Below, piece after piece: positions 1 through 8,274 of a stretch of DNA of 64,000 nt. Position numbers and translations under genes: made by a program. Source of the DNA: Balneola sp. (lineage in GTDB: Bacteria; Bacteroidota; Rhodothermia; Balneolales; Balneolaceae). The stretch covers positions 310,001 to 374,000 of the forward strand of contig RHLJ01000002.1 in assembly GCA_003712055.1 (NCBI GenBank), in the 5' to 3' direction. Positions within the stretch are counted from its first letter, which is position 1; every line of letters begins with the position of its first letter. The notes beneath the pieces are model-generated. The model had not been told where the DNA came from, ran no database searches, and worked only from the letters and a program-made list of their open reading frames with translations.

Positions 1-104
1 GGAAAGGGCCATACCATAATATGAGAACAATTTTTGAAGTGAATAGAAGAGTAAAAGCCTTACTCAAAAGAGAACCCGTTTTTGTAGAAGAGAAATTAGG
101 TTAG
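1..104 (+). CDS. C-terminal end of a probable cellobiose/mannobiose 2-epimerase (AGE family), partial
   Basis: The window opens inside a plus-strand gene whose last 33 or so codons end at a TAG at 102-104. The visible tail contains KGPYHNMRTIFEVNRRV, which resembles the C-terminal (F/W)KxPYHNxRxCxE pattern of N-acylglucosamine/cellobiose 2-epimerases. Family knowledge: in mannan loci such enzymes turn mannobiose into mannosyl-glucose for GH130 phosphorylases. The GH5 and GH26 genes that follow suit that role. The call rests on about 30 residues, so it is an inference; the N-terminal and catalytic parts lie outside the window. The GH5 gene starts 23 bases downstream and could be in the same operon. 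Confidence 0.55.
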   Translation, partial: KGPYHNMRTIFEVNRRVKALLKREPVFVEEKLG

Positions 105-127
105 TATAAAACACTTATCGCAGGATT

Positions 128-2866
128 ATGAAGAGGACAGTTTTAGCCATTACTATATCAATCATTTTTACCTCCTTTGCCTGGTCACAGTCTGATAACA
201 GGATTTCCTATAACGATCAGGAACTTTGGCTTAATGGTGGAAACATAGCCTGGGTCAATTTTGCCAGCGATGTGGGACCTGGAAATACTGCTCTGGATGA
301 TTTTGAAGCCATGTTTCAACAGGTTCAGGAGAATGGTGGGAACGCAATGCGTTTCTGGGTTCATATTACCGGAGGAACAACTCCTACCTGGAGTGGAAAT
401 AATGTTACCGGTTTGGGAGATGGTACCATTGAGGATCTGGAGAATATCCTGGATTTAGCATGGGAAAATAATGTAAGTATGATTCTTTGCCTGTGGTCAT
501 TCGACATGCTTAGGATCGAAAATGGTACTACGATTACGGATCGTGCTAAAGCATTACTCGAAGATTCCACACTGACAGAAGTGTATATCGAAAATGCATT
601 AGTACCTATGGTAGAGGCACTTGGCGATCACCCGGCTTTATTAGCTTGGGAAATCTTTAATGAACCAGAAGGGATGAGTAATGAGTTCGGATGGGATTTT
701 AATCGTCATGTTCCCATGTCTGCAATTCAACGATTTGTCAATCAAACGGCAGGAGCCATTCATAGAACTGATCCTGATGCGCTTGTATCAAACGGTTCCT
801 GGAGTTTTCATTCTTTGGCTACCACCAATAGCTCGGTTTCAAAAAACTATTACTCCGACGAAGAACTAATTGCAGCTGGTGGTGACAGTTTAGGGATCCT
901 GGACTTCTATATGGTTCACTATTACGATTGGGCTGGAACAGCTCTTTCTCCATTTCATCATGATAAAAGTTCATGGGGGCTAGATAAGCCTGTTGTTGTA
1001 GGTGAGTTCGGAGTCCCCGAAGACGATCTTTTTGGAGTGCCTCAAGAAGATATGTATGAAACCCTATTCCAGAGAGGGTATGCCGGAGCATTAGTTTGGC
1101 AATGGGTAGATTGGTATCAAAACCGGGGGAATTATGGGCCAAGCTGGTTAAGGGCTCTGGATCAAATGCATTACATGGATAGTTTGTACACCTCTGAAGT
1201 GCGAATTTTTAGTGTAATTCCTTCCATTCGAAAATTTGAAGCATCATTGGGTGAGATTGAAGAAGGTGGACAATCTCAACTCAGCTGGGATGTATTGAAC
1301 ACTGTTGAGGTGACTATAAATGGTGAGGTAGTAGATAGTGTCGGGTCTATGATTGTAGCTCCTACAGAAACTACTGAATACGAATTGATAGGTACGGGAG
1401 CTGAGGGAGATAAAGATTCCGCTTATGTAACTATCCAGGTCCTTCCCGCAGGTTTAATTAATCGTGCGCTAAATAAGCCTTCCAGAGCTTCAACATTTGA
1501 GACCTGTTGTGGCACTCCTCTGGTATCATCTTTTGCTTTTGATGGAGATGAAAACACCCGATGGAGTAGTGCATGGAGTGATGGAACCGGAACTACTGAA
1601 ATTGATCCTAATACCGATAAAGACCCCGATAGCGAATGGATTGATGTAGACTTAGAAGCTGCACATGAAGTAGGCTCGGTTCTTTTTAATTGGGAAGCAG
1701 CCTACTCAACCAACTATGATATTCAAACCTCTTTTGATGGAATTAACTGGACAACAGTCTATTCTGAAAACAGTTCGGATGGAGGAATCGACTCTATCGC
1801 CTTTGATACCCCAAAACTGGCTCGATTTGTTCGAATGCAAGGGGATGCTCGCTCTCTCGAATTTGGTCACTCTATGTGGGAGTTCGAAGTACGTGGTGCG
1901 GTATCCATAACACAGCCACCAGTGGTGGAAATAAGCTCCCCCGAAAATGGGAAAGGCATTCCTGTGGGTGGCTCAACTACCATTGTTGTAGAAGCTGAGG
2001 ATGAAACAGAGGACATTACTCATGTTGCTTTTTTCCTTAATGGTGATTCTGTTGGAGTGGACAATACCGCACCTTATTCCTTAGTGCTCTCTGATATTGA
2101 AGAGGGAGAACATGAGATTTATGTAAAGGCGAGAGATGAAGAAGGATTTGTAGTTCAGTCAGAATCTATCACCATTGAAGGGAGGACGGATATCTTTTTG
2201 CTAAGGCTTGAAGCAGAAACAGCAAGTATATCTGGCGAAACTACCAGGCAATTTGACCGGCCGGGAGCAAGTAATAATGCTTCGGTGGCTATGGAAGGAA
2301 GCGGAAGTATTACCTGGAATAACCTGAACCTCCCAGAAGGGGATGAATACCAAATGACCGTTAGGTATTACCTTCCCTATGGATATAAAGAACAGAAATT
2401 TGCCATCAATGGGGAGCTGGTTGACACGCTCATTTTTAATGAACCAATCAATGTTTGGCAAGATTTAACCACAGTACAAACCTTTGATGAAGTAATTGAG
2501 TCTATCAGTATCGATCATTTTTGGGGATGGATGGATTTTGATTATCTCGAAATCGTAATTGAGGGGGTAACCGTTGATACTGAGACCGAACTTGAGATAC
2601 CTACTCAGGCTAAACTCTTTCAGAACTACCCCAATCCTTTCAATCCTACTACCAATATCTCTTACTCTTTACCGGCTTTATCTCGGGTAAATCTTAAAAT
2701 CTATAATGCATTAGGCCAGGAAGTTGCCACTCTGGTAGATGCTCAGCAATCATCAGGAAGTCATACCATAACATGGAATGCTGCAGATGCAGCAACAGGG
2801 GTTTATTTTTATCAGTTGATAGTAGGAAATGAGATTCTGACCAGGAAAATGATTCTGATCAAATAA
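128..2866 (+). CDS. Secreted multidomain GH5-type glycoside hydrolase (probable beta-mannanase) with T9SS sorting tail
   Basis: 912 aa. Residues 1-20 are a signal peptide ending near WSQ. A GH5-like TIM barrel covers about residues 22-370, with the acid/base Glu179 in WEIFNEPEG and the probable nucleophile Glu293 in VVVGEFGVPE. It is followed by an Ig-like segment (about 375-440), an F5/8-type discoidin domain (about 445-595), a bacterial Ig domain (about 598-690), a CBM6/35-like beta-sandwich (about 695-815) and a type A T9SS sorting domain with FQNYPNPFNPTT (about 830-912). It should therefore be exported through the type IX system and act on extracellular polysaccharide. The GH26 gene nearby argues for mannan, but GH5 is polyspecific and the substrate is inferred. 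AGGA precedes the ATG at a suitable distance. It appears to lead the operon GH5-sulfatase-GH26. Confidence 0.85.
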   Translation: MKRTVLAITISIIFTSFAWSQSDNRISYNDQELWLNGGNIAWVNFASDVGPGNTALDDFEAMFQQVQENGGNAMRFWVHITGGTTPTWSGNNVTGLGDGTIEDLENILDLAWENNVSMILCLWSFDMLRIENGTTITDRAKALLEDSTLTEVYIENALVPMVEALGDHPALLAWEIFNEPEGMSNEFGWDFNRHVPMSAIQRFVNQTAGAIHRTDPDALVSNGSWSFHSLATTNSSVSKNYYSDEELIAAGGDSLGILDFYMVHYYDWAGTALSPFHHDKSSWGLDKPVVVGEFGVPEDDLFGVPQEDMYETLFQRGYAGALVWQWVDWYQNRGNYGPSWLRALDQMHYMDSLYTSEVRIFSVIPSIRKFEASLGEIEEGGQSQLSWDVLNTVEVTINGEVVDSVGSMIVAPTETTEYELIGTGAEGDKDSAYVTIQVLPAGLINRALNKPSRASTFETCCGTPLVSSFAFDGDENTRWSSAWSDGTGTTEIDPNTDKDPDSEWIDVDLEAAHEVGSVLFNWEAAYSTNYDIQTSFDGINWTTVYSENSSDGGIDSIAFDTPKLARFVRMQGDARSLEFGHSMWEFEVRGAVSITQPPVVEISSPENGKGIPVGGSTTIVVEAEDETEDITHVAFFLNGDSVGVDNTAPYSLVLSDIEEGEHEIYVKARDEEGFVVQSESITIEGRTDIFLLRLEAETASISGETTRQFDRPGASNNASVAMEGSGSITWNNLNLPEGDEYQMTVRYYLPYGYKEQKFAINGELVDTLIFNEPINVWQDLTTVQTFDEVIESISIDHFWGWMDFDYLEIVIEGVTVDTETELEIPTQAKLFQNYPNPFNPTTNISYSLPALSRVNLKIYNALGQEVATLVDAQQSSGSHTITWNAADAATGVYFYQLIVGNEILTRKMILIK

Positions 2867-2882
2867 AAACTGATGAGTGAGG

Positions 2883-4634
2883 ATGAAATATCTAGCGTTT
2901 TGTGTTTTACTCGTTTTCCTGAATAATTGCGCAAAATCTCAATTAGATAATCGCCCAAATGTCATCATCATTCTTACCGATGATCAGGGTTGGGGAGACA
3001 TAGCCAGTCATGGTAATCCCACTATTGATACTCCAAATCTCGACGCACTTGCAATGGCGGGTGCTCGCTTCGATCGCTTTTTTGTAAGCCCGGTTTGTGC
3101 GCCTACTAGAGCCAGTTTATTAACAGGACGTGATCACCTGAGAACAGGCACTCAGTGGGTAACTTACGGGCTGGAGAATATGCGACCAGAAGAGGTCACT
3201 TTCGGCGAAGTATTTAAAGAAGCAGGCTACCAAACCGGTTTGTTCGGGAAGTGGCATAATGGCTCCCATTACCCAATGGATCCAAATGGACAGGGTTTTG
3301 ATACTTTTTTTGGATTCAAAATGGGACACTGGAACAACTACTTCGATACGGAACTGGAATACAATGGGGAATGGGTTCAAACAGATGGGTTCATAACCGA
3401 TGTTCTCACTGATTCAGCACTTTCCTTTATTGAGAAAAACCAGGATGAACCGTTTCTGGCCTTCATTCCTTATAACGCTCCGCATAGTCCTTTTCAGGTA
3501 CCGGACCAATATTACGATAAATACAAAGCGAAAGGACTGGACGATAAAAATGCCTCGGTTTACGGGATGGTGGAAAATATCGATGACAATATTGGGCGGA
3601 TCACAGATAAACTTGAGGAATTGAAATTAACCGAAAACACCATAGTCATTTTTATGACTGATAATGGTCCGAATGGCGGAGATCGTTTTAACGGAGAGAT
3701 GAAAGGATGGAAGGCCAAAGTAGACGAAGGTGGAGTACGAGTACCATTATTCATTAAGTGGCCTGATAAAATTCCTGCAGGTAAAATTGTAGAAGAATTA
3801 ACGGCGCATATTGATTTTCTACCTTCTATTGCTGAACTGACAGGTATTGAATTTGAAGAGCAAAACGAAATAGATGGCAGGAGTTTTGCTCCGCTTATTT
3901 TTGACGAAAACCCTGTCTGGGAAGATCGTTATCTATTTACTCATCAATCCAGATGGGACTCCTTAGAACAATTTCCAGCCTCTGTTAGAAATAACCGTTA
4001 CCGTGCAGTCAGGTATGGAGACTCCTGGGAGTTATATGATATGCTTCAGGATCCTTCTCAACGTGAGGATATCGCAGGTGAAGAACAGGAACTGGTCGAA
4101 CAATTCAGCAAGGTATATGAATCTTGGTTCACTGAAGTCACCAGAGAACTTCCTTCTAGTAGATCTATTCCTGTGGGTTATAATGAATCACCAACTGTAG
4201 TTCTTCCGGCAGTAGAAAGCACGTTTTCAGGAGGGATTGAATTTGAAGGAAGCTCCGGATGGAGTAACGACTGGTTGGTAAACTGGAACAACCCCAGGGA
4301 TAAGGTCTGGTGGGATATTGAGGTTGTTCAGTCATCAGTTTTCGAATTAAGCATTGCTTATACCATACCTGAAGGAAGTGAGGGACTAGAGCTAAAGGCC
4401 TCAACTAATACTGAAGAAGTATCTGTAATCATCAGCCAGGCATATGACCCGGAATTAATACCTAGCCCTGATCGCGTTTCCAGAGGTGAAGTATATGAAA
4501 AGGAATGGACAACCATTTCTTTGGGCACTCTTACTCTGGAAGAAGGAACCCAAAAAATTAATCTTTCTGCTATTCCGGTTTCAGGTAAACCAGGAATCGA
4601 ACTTAAATCACTAATGCTAACGAAGAGCAATTGA
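2883..4634 (+). CDS. Lipoprotein sulfatase with C-terminal beta-sandwich
   Basis: 583 aa from the ATG at 2883; a GTG six bases upstream is in frame but the ATG gives a cleaner lipoprotein signal ending in LNNC. The sulfatase signature CAPTRASLLTG holds Cys72, the residue converted to formylglycine in type I sulfatases, and the metal motif ILTDDQGWGD and FMTDNGPNGG segments are present. About 130 residues after the catalytic domain look like a carbohydrate-binding beta-sandwich. It probably removes sulfate esters from a polysaccharide at the cell surface or in the periplasm. It is sandwiched between GH5 and GH26 genes with tiny gaps, so the polymer attacked may be sulfated. No sulfatase-maturing enzyme lies in the window. 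Confidence 0.85.
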   Translation: MKYLAFCVLLVFLNNCAKSQLDNRPNVIIILTDDQGWGDIASHGNPTIDTPNLDALAMAGARFDRFFVSPVCAPTRASLLTGRDHLRTGTQWVTYGLENMRPEEVTFGEVFKEAGYQTGLFGKWHNGSHYPMDPNGQGFDTFFGFKMGHWNNYFDTELEYNGEWVQTDGFITDVLTDSALSFIEKNQDEPFLAFIPYNAPHSPFQVPDQYYDKYKAKGLDDKNASVYGMVENIDDNIGRITDKLEELKLTENTIVIFMTDNGPNGGDRFNGEMKGWKAKVDEGGVRVPLFIKWPDKIPAGKIVEELTAHIDFLPSIAELTGIEFEEQNEIDGRSFAPLIFDENPVWEDRYLFTHQSRWDSLEQFPASVRNNRYRAVRYGDSWELYDMLQDPSQREDIAGEEQELVEQFSKVYESWFTEVTRELPSSRSIPVGYNESPTVVLPAVESTFSGGIEFEGSSGWSNDWLVNWNNPRDKVWWDIEVVQSSVFELSIAYTIPEGSEGLELKASTNTEEVSVIISQAYDPELIPSPDRVSRGEVYEKEWTTISLGTLTLEEGTQKINLSAIPVSGKPGIELKSLMLTKSN

Positions 4635-4639
4635 ATGCT

Positions 4640-5797
4640 ATGAAATCATTTGGAAGACATTCTCTAATTCTTATATCGGCAATGTTATTCTTTGCCTGTC
4701 AAACTCAAATAACTCCTGTTGAGGATGAGAGCGATCTCCTCATCGATAAGGAAGCTACCGCTGAAACCAAAGCTTTATATAAAAACCTGAAAGAATTGGC
4801 CCAAACAAAAGTGTTGTACGGCCATCAGGATGATCTGGCTTATGGCTATTCATGGTGGGCTGAATCCGGGAGATCAGACGTGAAAGAAGTAACAGGCTCT
4901 TATCCTGCGGTATATGGTTGGGATGTAGGTGATATCCGGCAGATCGACAAAACCACCAATCTTGATAATATCGAATGGGACAATATGAAGCGCTGGATTA
5001 AGGAGGGATACGAGCGAGGAGGTATTATCACCATTAGTTGGCATATGAATCACCCGGTTACAGATGGAAACACCTGGGATAAAACTCCCGCTGTAGCTGC
5101 TATTATACCTGGTGGTGAACAACATGAGAAATTTAAAGGATGGCTCGATGTCTTTGCCGATTTCGTCTCTGATCTAAAAGGAGAAAGCGGGGAGGCAATA
5201 CCTGTTATTTTTAGACCGTATCATGAACATACCGGTTCCTGGTTTTGGTGGGGAGAGGAGCAAACGTCAGTGGAAGACTATATCACACTCTGGAGATTTA
5301 CTGTTGAATATTTAAGAGATGAGAAAGGAATTCATAATCTGCTTTATGCTTATTCGCCAGATAATCAGGCTGGAAGAGAATTTTCGAACTATATGAATAA
5401 ATACCCCGGCGATGACTATGTTGATGTTTTGGGAATGGACGACTATGGAAGTATGAATGGCAGAGATCCTTCTGAGTTCAGTAATGAGTTGGCTTGGTTA
5501 GTTGAAGAAGCCGAAAAGAGAAATAAAATTGCTGCTCTTTCTGAAACAGGAGTAGAAGCTATTCCCGACCCTTTGTGGTGGAGTAACCAGGTAATTCCAT
5601 CTTTCACAAATAATCCAAAAGCAAAGGGAATTGCCTATATACTCACCTGGAGAAATGCGAATTACGAACGCGAACAACGAGATCACTTTTATGCTTCTCA
5701 TCCTGGTCATGATAGCGCGCCCGATATGAAAACATTCCGTGATCATGAGCTATTTGTGTTTGAAGATGAATTGCCAGATCTGTATTCGTTAAACTAA
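4640..5797 (+). CDS. GH26 beta-mannanase, lipoprotein
   Basis: 385 aa from the ATG at 4640. A TTG nine bases upstream overlaps the sulfatase stop, but the ATG gives a compact lipoprotein signal ending in LFFAC. GH26 landmarks are clear: ISWHMNHP, the acid/base Glu196 in FRPYHEHTGSWFWWG, and the nucleophile Glu302 in ALSETGVE. GH26 enzymes mostly hydrolyse beta-1,4-mannosidic bonds, releasing manno-oligosaccharides (often mannobiose). The lipid anchor suggests action at a membrane face, after the secreted GH5 enzyme. The gene ends just before a rho-independent terminator at 5802-5829, so it is probably the last gene of the operon. Confidence 0.9.
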   Translation: MKSFGRHSLILISAMLFFACQTQITPVEDESDLLIDKEATAETKALYKNLKELAQTKVLYGHQDDLAYGYSWWAESGRSDVKEVTGSYPAVYGWDVGDIRQIDKTTNLDNIEWDNMKRWIKEGYERGGIITISWHMNHPVTDGNTWDKTPAVAAIIPGGEQHEKFKGWLDVFADFVSDLKGESGEAIPVIFRPYHEHTGSWFWWGEEQTSVEDYITLWRFTVEYLRDEKGIHNLLYAYSPDNQAGREFSNYMNKYPGDDYVDVLGMDDYGSMNGRDPSEFSNELAWLVEEAEKRNKIAALSETGVEAIPDPLWWSNQVIPSFTNNPKAKGIAYILTWRNANYEREQRDHFYASHPGHDSAPDMKTFRDHELFVFEDELPDLYSLN

Positions 5798-5801
5798 CGT
5801 G

Positions 5802-5829
5802 AGATCATTATGAAGAATGGTCTTTTTTT
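5802..5829 (+). terminator. Rho-independent terminator after the GH26 gene
   Basis: AGATCATT at 5802-5809 pairs with AATGGTCT at 5816-5823 (one G-T pair) around a 6-base loop and runs into a tract of T to 5829. It lies four bases after the GH26 stop. Confidence 0.75.
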
Positions 5830-5832
5830 GAT

Positions 5833-5912
5833 GTCATTCTGAGGTTACCACCGAAGAATCTAAACGGGTAGGTTTACCCGATAAGATCCTTCGCAAGTAT
5901 GCTCAGGATGAC
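5833..5912 (+). repeat. Dispersed intergenic repeat, family A copy 1 (GTCATTCTGAG...CTCAGGATGAC)
   Basis: An 80-base imperfect palindrome that begins GTCATTCTGAG, contains GAAGAATCT and AGATCCTTCG, and ends GCTCAGGATGAC. Three more copies lie at 7075-7152 (inverted), 10058-10137 and 35193-35270. The last 60 or so bases match the copy at 7075-7152 exactly on the opposite strand. All copies are intergenic and none encodes a protein. Confidence 0.85.
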
Positions 5913-5976
5913 TGTAGAAGGAGAAAAATGAAGAATATTATTAATCCGGACCTGCATTAAATAAATCATAAAAACC

Positions 5977-6963
5977 ATGGATAGAAAGAGTTTCTTATCA
6001 AATACCACACTCGCTTTAGCTGGGGCATCAATTGGAAAAATTGCTCTATTTAAGTCAAAAAAATCGATTAGGTCCGAGTTAAAACTATCTCTTTCTCAAT
6101 GGGCATTACACCGTGCCATTTTTGGTAAGTCGAAGGATAATTACCAGGAATGGCAACGATTACTGCATTCAGATCCCGATAAGCTATGGCAAGGAGAATT
6201 ACATCCCCTGGATTTCCCAAAGAGAGCGAAAGAACTTGGCTTTGGTGCCGTTGAATATGTTAACTCACTGATTTTTGGTCATGCTCAGGATAAGGTATTC
6301 CTTAATGAGCTTAAGAATAGAACAGATTCAGAAGGGGTTAAGAATATCCTCATTATGGTAGATGAGGAAGGCTTTATTGGTCATCCGGATTCTAAGGAAA
6401 GAACTAAAGCGATCGAGAATCATTATAAATGGATGGAAGCTTCCAAACATATAGGCTGCCCATACATGAGAATTAACGCTTTTAGCATGGGTTCTTATGC
6501 AGAGCAAAAAAAACTGGCAGCAGAAGGCTTGCGACAATTGGCAGAAAAAGCCGAGGAGTTTGAACTATATGTGTTAATAGAAAACCATGGTGGTATGTCG
6601 AGTCATGCAGATTGGCTGGTAGAAACTATTGAGTTGGCCGATCATGAATTGCTAGGCACTGTAGTCGATTTTGATAACTTCACTTTTTCTGAAGACTTTA
6701 TTTGGGGAGATGGGGATGTATATAATCGTTATGAAGGAGTTGAAAAACTGATGCCTTATGCCAAATCGGTAAGTGCAAAAACTCATGCATTTGACATTCA
6801 GGGATACGAGACCTCCATCGACTACACGCGAATGATGAAGATCGTGAAAGCATCCGGTTATGATGAATACATTTGTGTGGAATATGAAGGTAGTAGAATG
6901 ACCGAGGAAGAAGGCATACTTGCCACAAAAGACCTTATAGAAAAAACATATCCCACAGACTAA
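5977..6963 (+). CDS. Sugar phosphate isomerase/epimerase-like TIM barrel protein, exported
   Basis: 328 aa. The N-terminus MDRKSFLSNTTLALAGASIG resembles a Tat-type leader with RK in place of RR, as in many exported proteins of this branch. The rest fits the AP-endonuclease-2/xylose isomerase-like TIM barrel (COG1082): LSLSQWALHR near the start, LIENHGGMSSH, GTVVDFDNF and a late CVEYEG with acidic metal-ligand candidates. It probably isomerises or epimerises a sugar or modified sugar, but the substrate cannot be read from sequence. The gene sits alone between two inverted copies of repeat family A. Confidence 0.75.
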   Translation: MDRKSFLSNTTLALAGASIGKIALFKSKKSIRSELKLSLSQWALHRAIFGKSKDNYQEWQRLLHSDPDKLWQGELHPLDFPKRAKELGFGAVEYVNSLIFGHAQDKVFLNELKNRTDSEGVKNILIMVDEEGFIGHPDSKERTKAIENHYKWMEASKHIGCPYMRINAFSMGSYAEQKKLAAEGLRQLAEKAEEFELYVLIENHGGMSSHADWLVETIELADHELLGTVVDFDNFTFSEDFIWGDGDVYNRYEGVEKLMPYAKSVSAKTHAFDIQGYETSIDYTRMMKIVKASGYDEYICVEYEGSRMTEEEGILATKDLIEKTYPTD

Positions 6964-7074
6964 CTATTCAATCGAAAATAGTTTTAAACCCTGGATTTTG
7001 CGTAGATAAGTTAGGGATCATGGTACGCGATCTCGGTTGTTTGGAGTATCGATCCCATGCACACTCATTCAATT

Positions 7075-7152
7075 GTCATCCTGAGCATACTTGCGAAGGA
7101 TCTTATCGGGTAAACCTACCCGTTTAGATTCTTCACTTTCGTTCAGAATGAC
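7075..7152 (-). repeat. Dispersed intergenic repeat, family A copy 2, inverted
   Basis: Read on the minus strand this is the same repeat as 5833-5912: GTCATTCTGAACGAAAGTG, then about 60 bases identical to copy 1 through to GCTCAGGATGAC. The 312-base gap 6964-7275 holds this repeat and a small stem-loop before the next gene; I see no gene in it. Confidence 0.85.
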
Positions 7153-7251
7153 TAGATAATTCTGCACCCGCAAGCAGTACTTCAGGACTACTTTTAAAAT
7201 CATTTTAAAGGTTACTAAGAAGATTTTATACCGAATTCGCTTTACTTTAAG

Positions 7252-7268
7252 CTCCAACAATTTTGGAG
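7252..7268 (+). promoter_or_regulatory. Short stem-loop covering the Shine-Dalgarno of the aldo/keto reductase gene
   Basis: CTCCAA (7252-7257) can pair with TTGGAG (7263-7268) around a 5-base loop. The GGAG of the right arm is the only plausible ribosome-binding site, 7 bases before the ATG at 7276. The stem is only 6 bp, so a regulatory role is an inference. Confidence 0.3.
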
Positions 7269-7275
7269 AATAAAC

Positions 7276-8262
7276 ATGATTAAAACCCCTCAGTACGATC
7301 AAATTCCATATCGTAAATGTGGAAACAGCGGCCTTTTTTTACCTATTCTATCATTAGGATTGTGGCATAATTTCGGAGGAACTCAATCCGAAGATAAAAT
7401 AGATGAAATGCTTAGCCTGGCATTTGAACGAGGCATTACCCATTTCGATCTGGCTAATAACTATGGTCCTCCTCCGGGTAGTGCTGAGGAACAATTTGGA
7501 AGGGCACTGAAAACAGTCTTTGCAGGCCGAAGAGATGAATTAATTATTTCCAGTAAGGCCGGTTTTGGCATGTGGCCGGGTCCCTATGGGTCAGGTGGCT
7601 CCCGCAAATACTTGATATCAAGCTGTGATCAAAGCCTGAAACGTATGGGGCTCGACTATGTAGACATCTTCTATCATCACGTCCCACATCGCAGTACCCC
7701 ACTTGAAGAAAGTATGCGAGCCCTTGAATTCATTGTGCAGTCAGGAAGAGCGCTATATGTAGGAATTTCAAACTATCCGGGGGAACTTGCTCAAGAAGCG
7801 ATTCAAATGTTGAAGTCATGGGGAGTTCCTGTGGTTATCCATCAGCCTAAATACAATATGTTCGTTCGTGAACCCGAAGAACGATTGTTTGATGTACTTG
7901 CTGAGGAAGGCATTGGGAGTATTCCTTTTTCCCCACTTGCCCAGGGTCTATTAACCAATAAGTACATAAATGGGGTGCCGGAAGGTTCAAGATTAGCTGA
8001 TCCTGATGGATTTCTCCAGCCAGAAGATTTAACGGCGAAACGACTGGAGCAAATTATGAGTTTAAATGCCATAGCCGAACATCGCGGACAGAGTCTGGCT
8101 CAATTGGCGCTGGTTTGGGTTCTTCGAAAAAAAGAAGTAACTACTGCACTTATAGGTATAAGCAGTGTTAAGCAGCTCGAAGATAACCTTGCAGCGCTGA
8201 ATAACCTGGAACTTAGTGCCGACGAATTGGATGAAATTGAAGTAATTTTAGCTAGTAATTAA
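7276..8262 (+). CDS. Aldo/keto reductase, YghZ-like (L-glyceraldehyde 3-phosphate reductase family)
   Basis: 328 aa, full length for the family. The AKR catalytic set is visible: Asp58 and Tyr63 in FDLANNYGPPPGSAEEQFG, Lys94 in ISSKAGFGMWPGPYG, and the His of FYHHVP. The NNYGPPPGSAE and GMWPGPYG stretches are typical of the YghZ/Kv-beta-like branch, which reduces aldehydes with NADPH in the cytoplasm. It follows the sugar isomerase in the same direction and the GH16 gene begins 12 bases after it, so a role in processing sugars from this cluster is plausible. The true substrate is unknown. Confidence 0.85.
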   Translation: MIKTPQYDQIPYRKCGNSGLFLPILSLGLWHNFGGTQSEDKIDEMLSLAFERGITHFDLANNYGPPPGSAEEQFGRALKTVFAGRRDELIISSKAGFGMWPGPYGSGGSRKYLISSCDQSLKRMGLDYVDIFYHHVPHRSTPLEESMRALEFIVQSGRALYVGISNYPGELAQEAIQMLKSWGVPVVIHQPKYNMFVREPEERLFDVLAEEGIGSIPFSPLAQGLLTNKYINGVPEGSRLADPDGFLQPEDLTAKRLEQIMSLNAIAEHRGQSLAQLALVWVLRKKEVTTALIGISSVKQLEDNLAALNNLELSADELDEIEVILASN

Positions 8263-8274
8263 CTGCGAAGTAGT

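Noticed and set aside
5833-5912. Repeat A as a structural RNA or riboswitch
   Set aside because: Copies occur in both orientations, after unrelated genes and not in a consistent place before start codons; a dispersed repeat explains it better.
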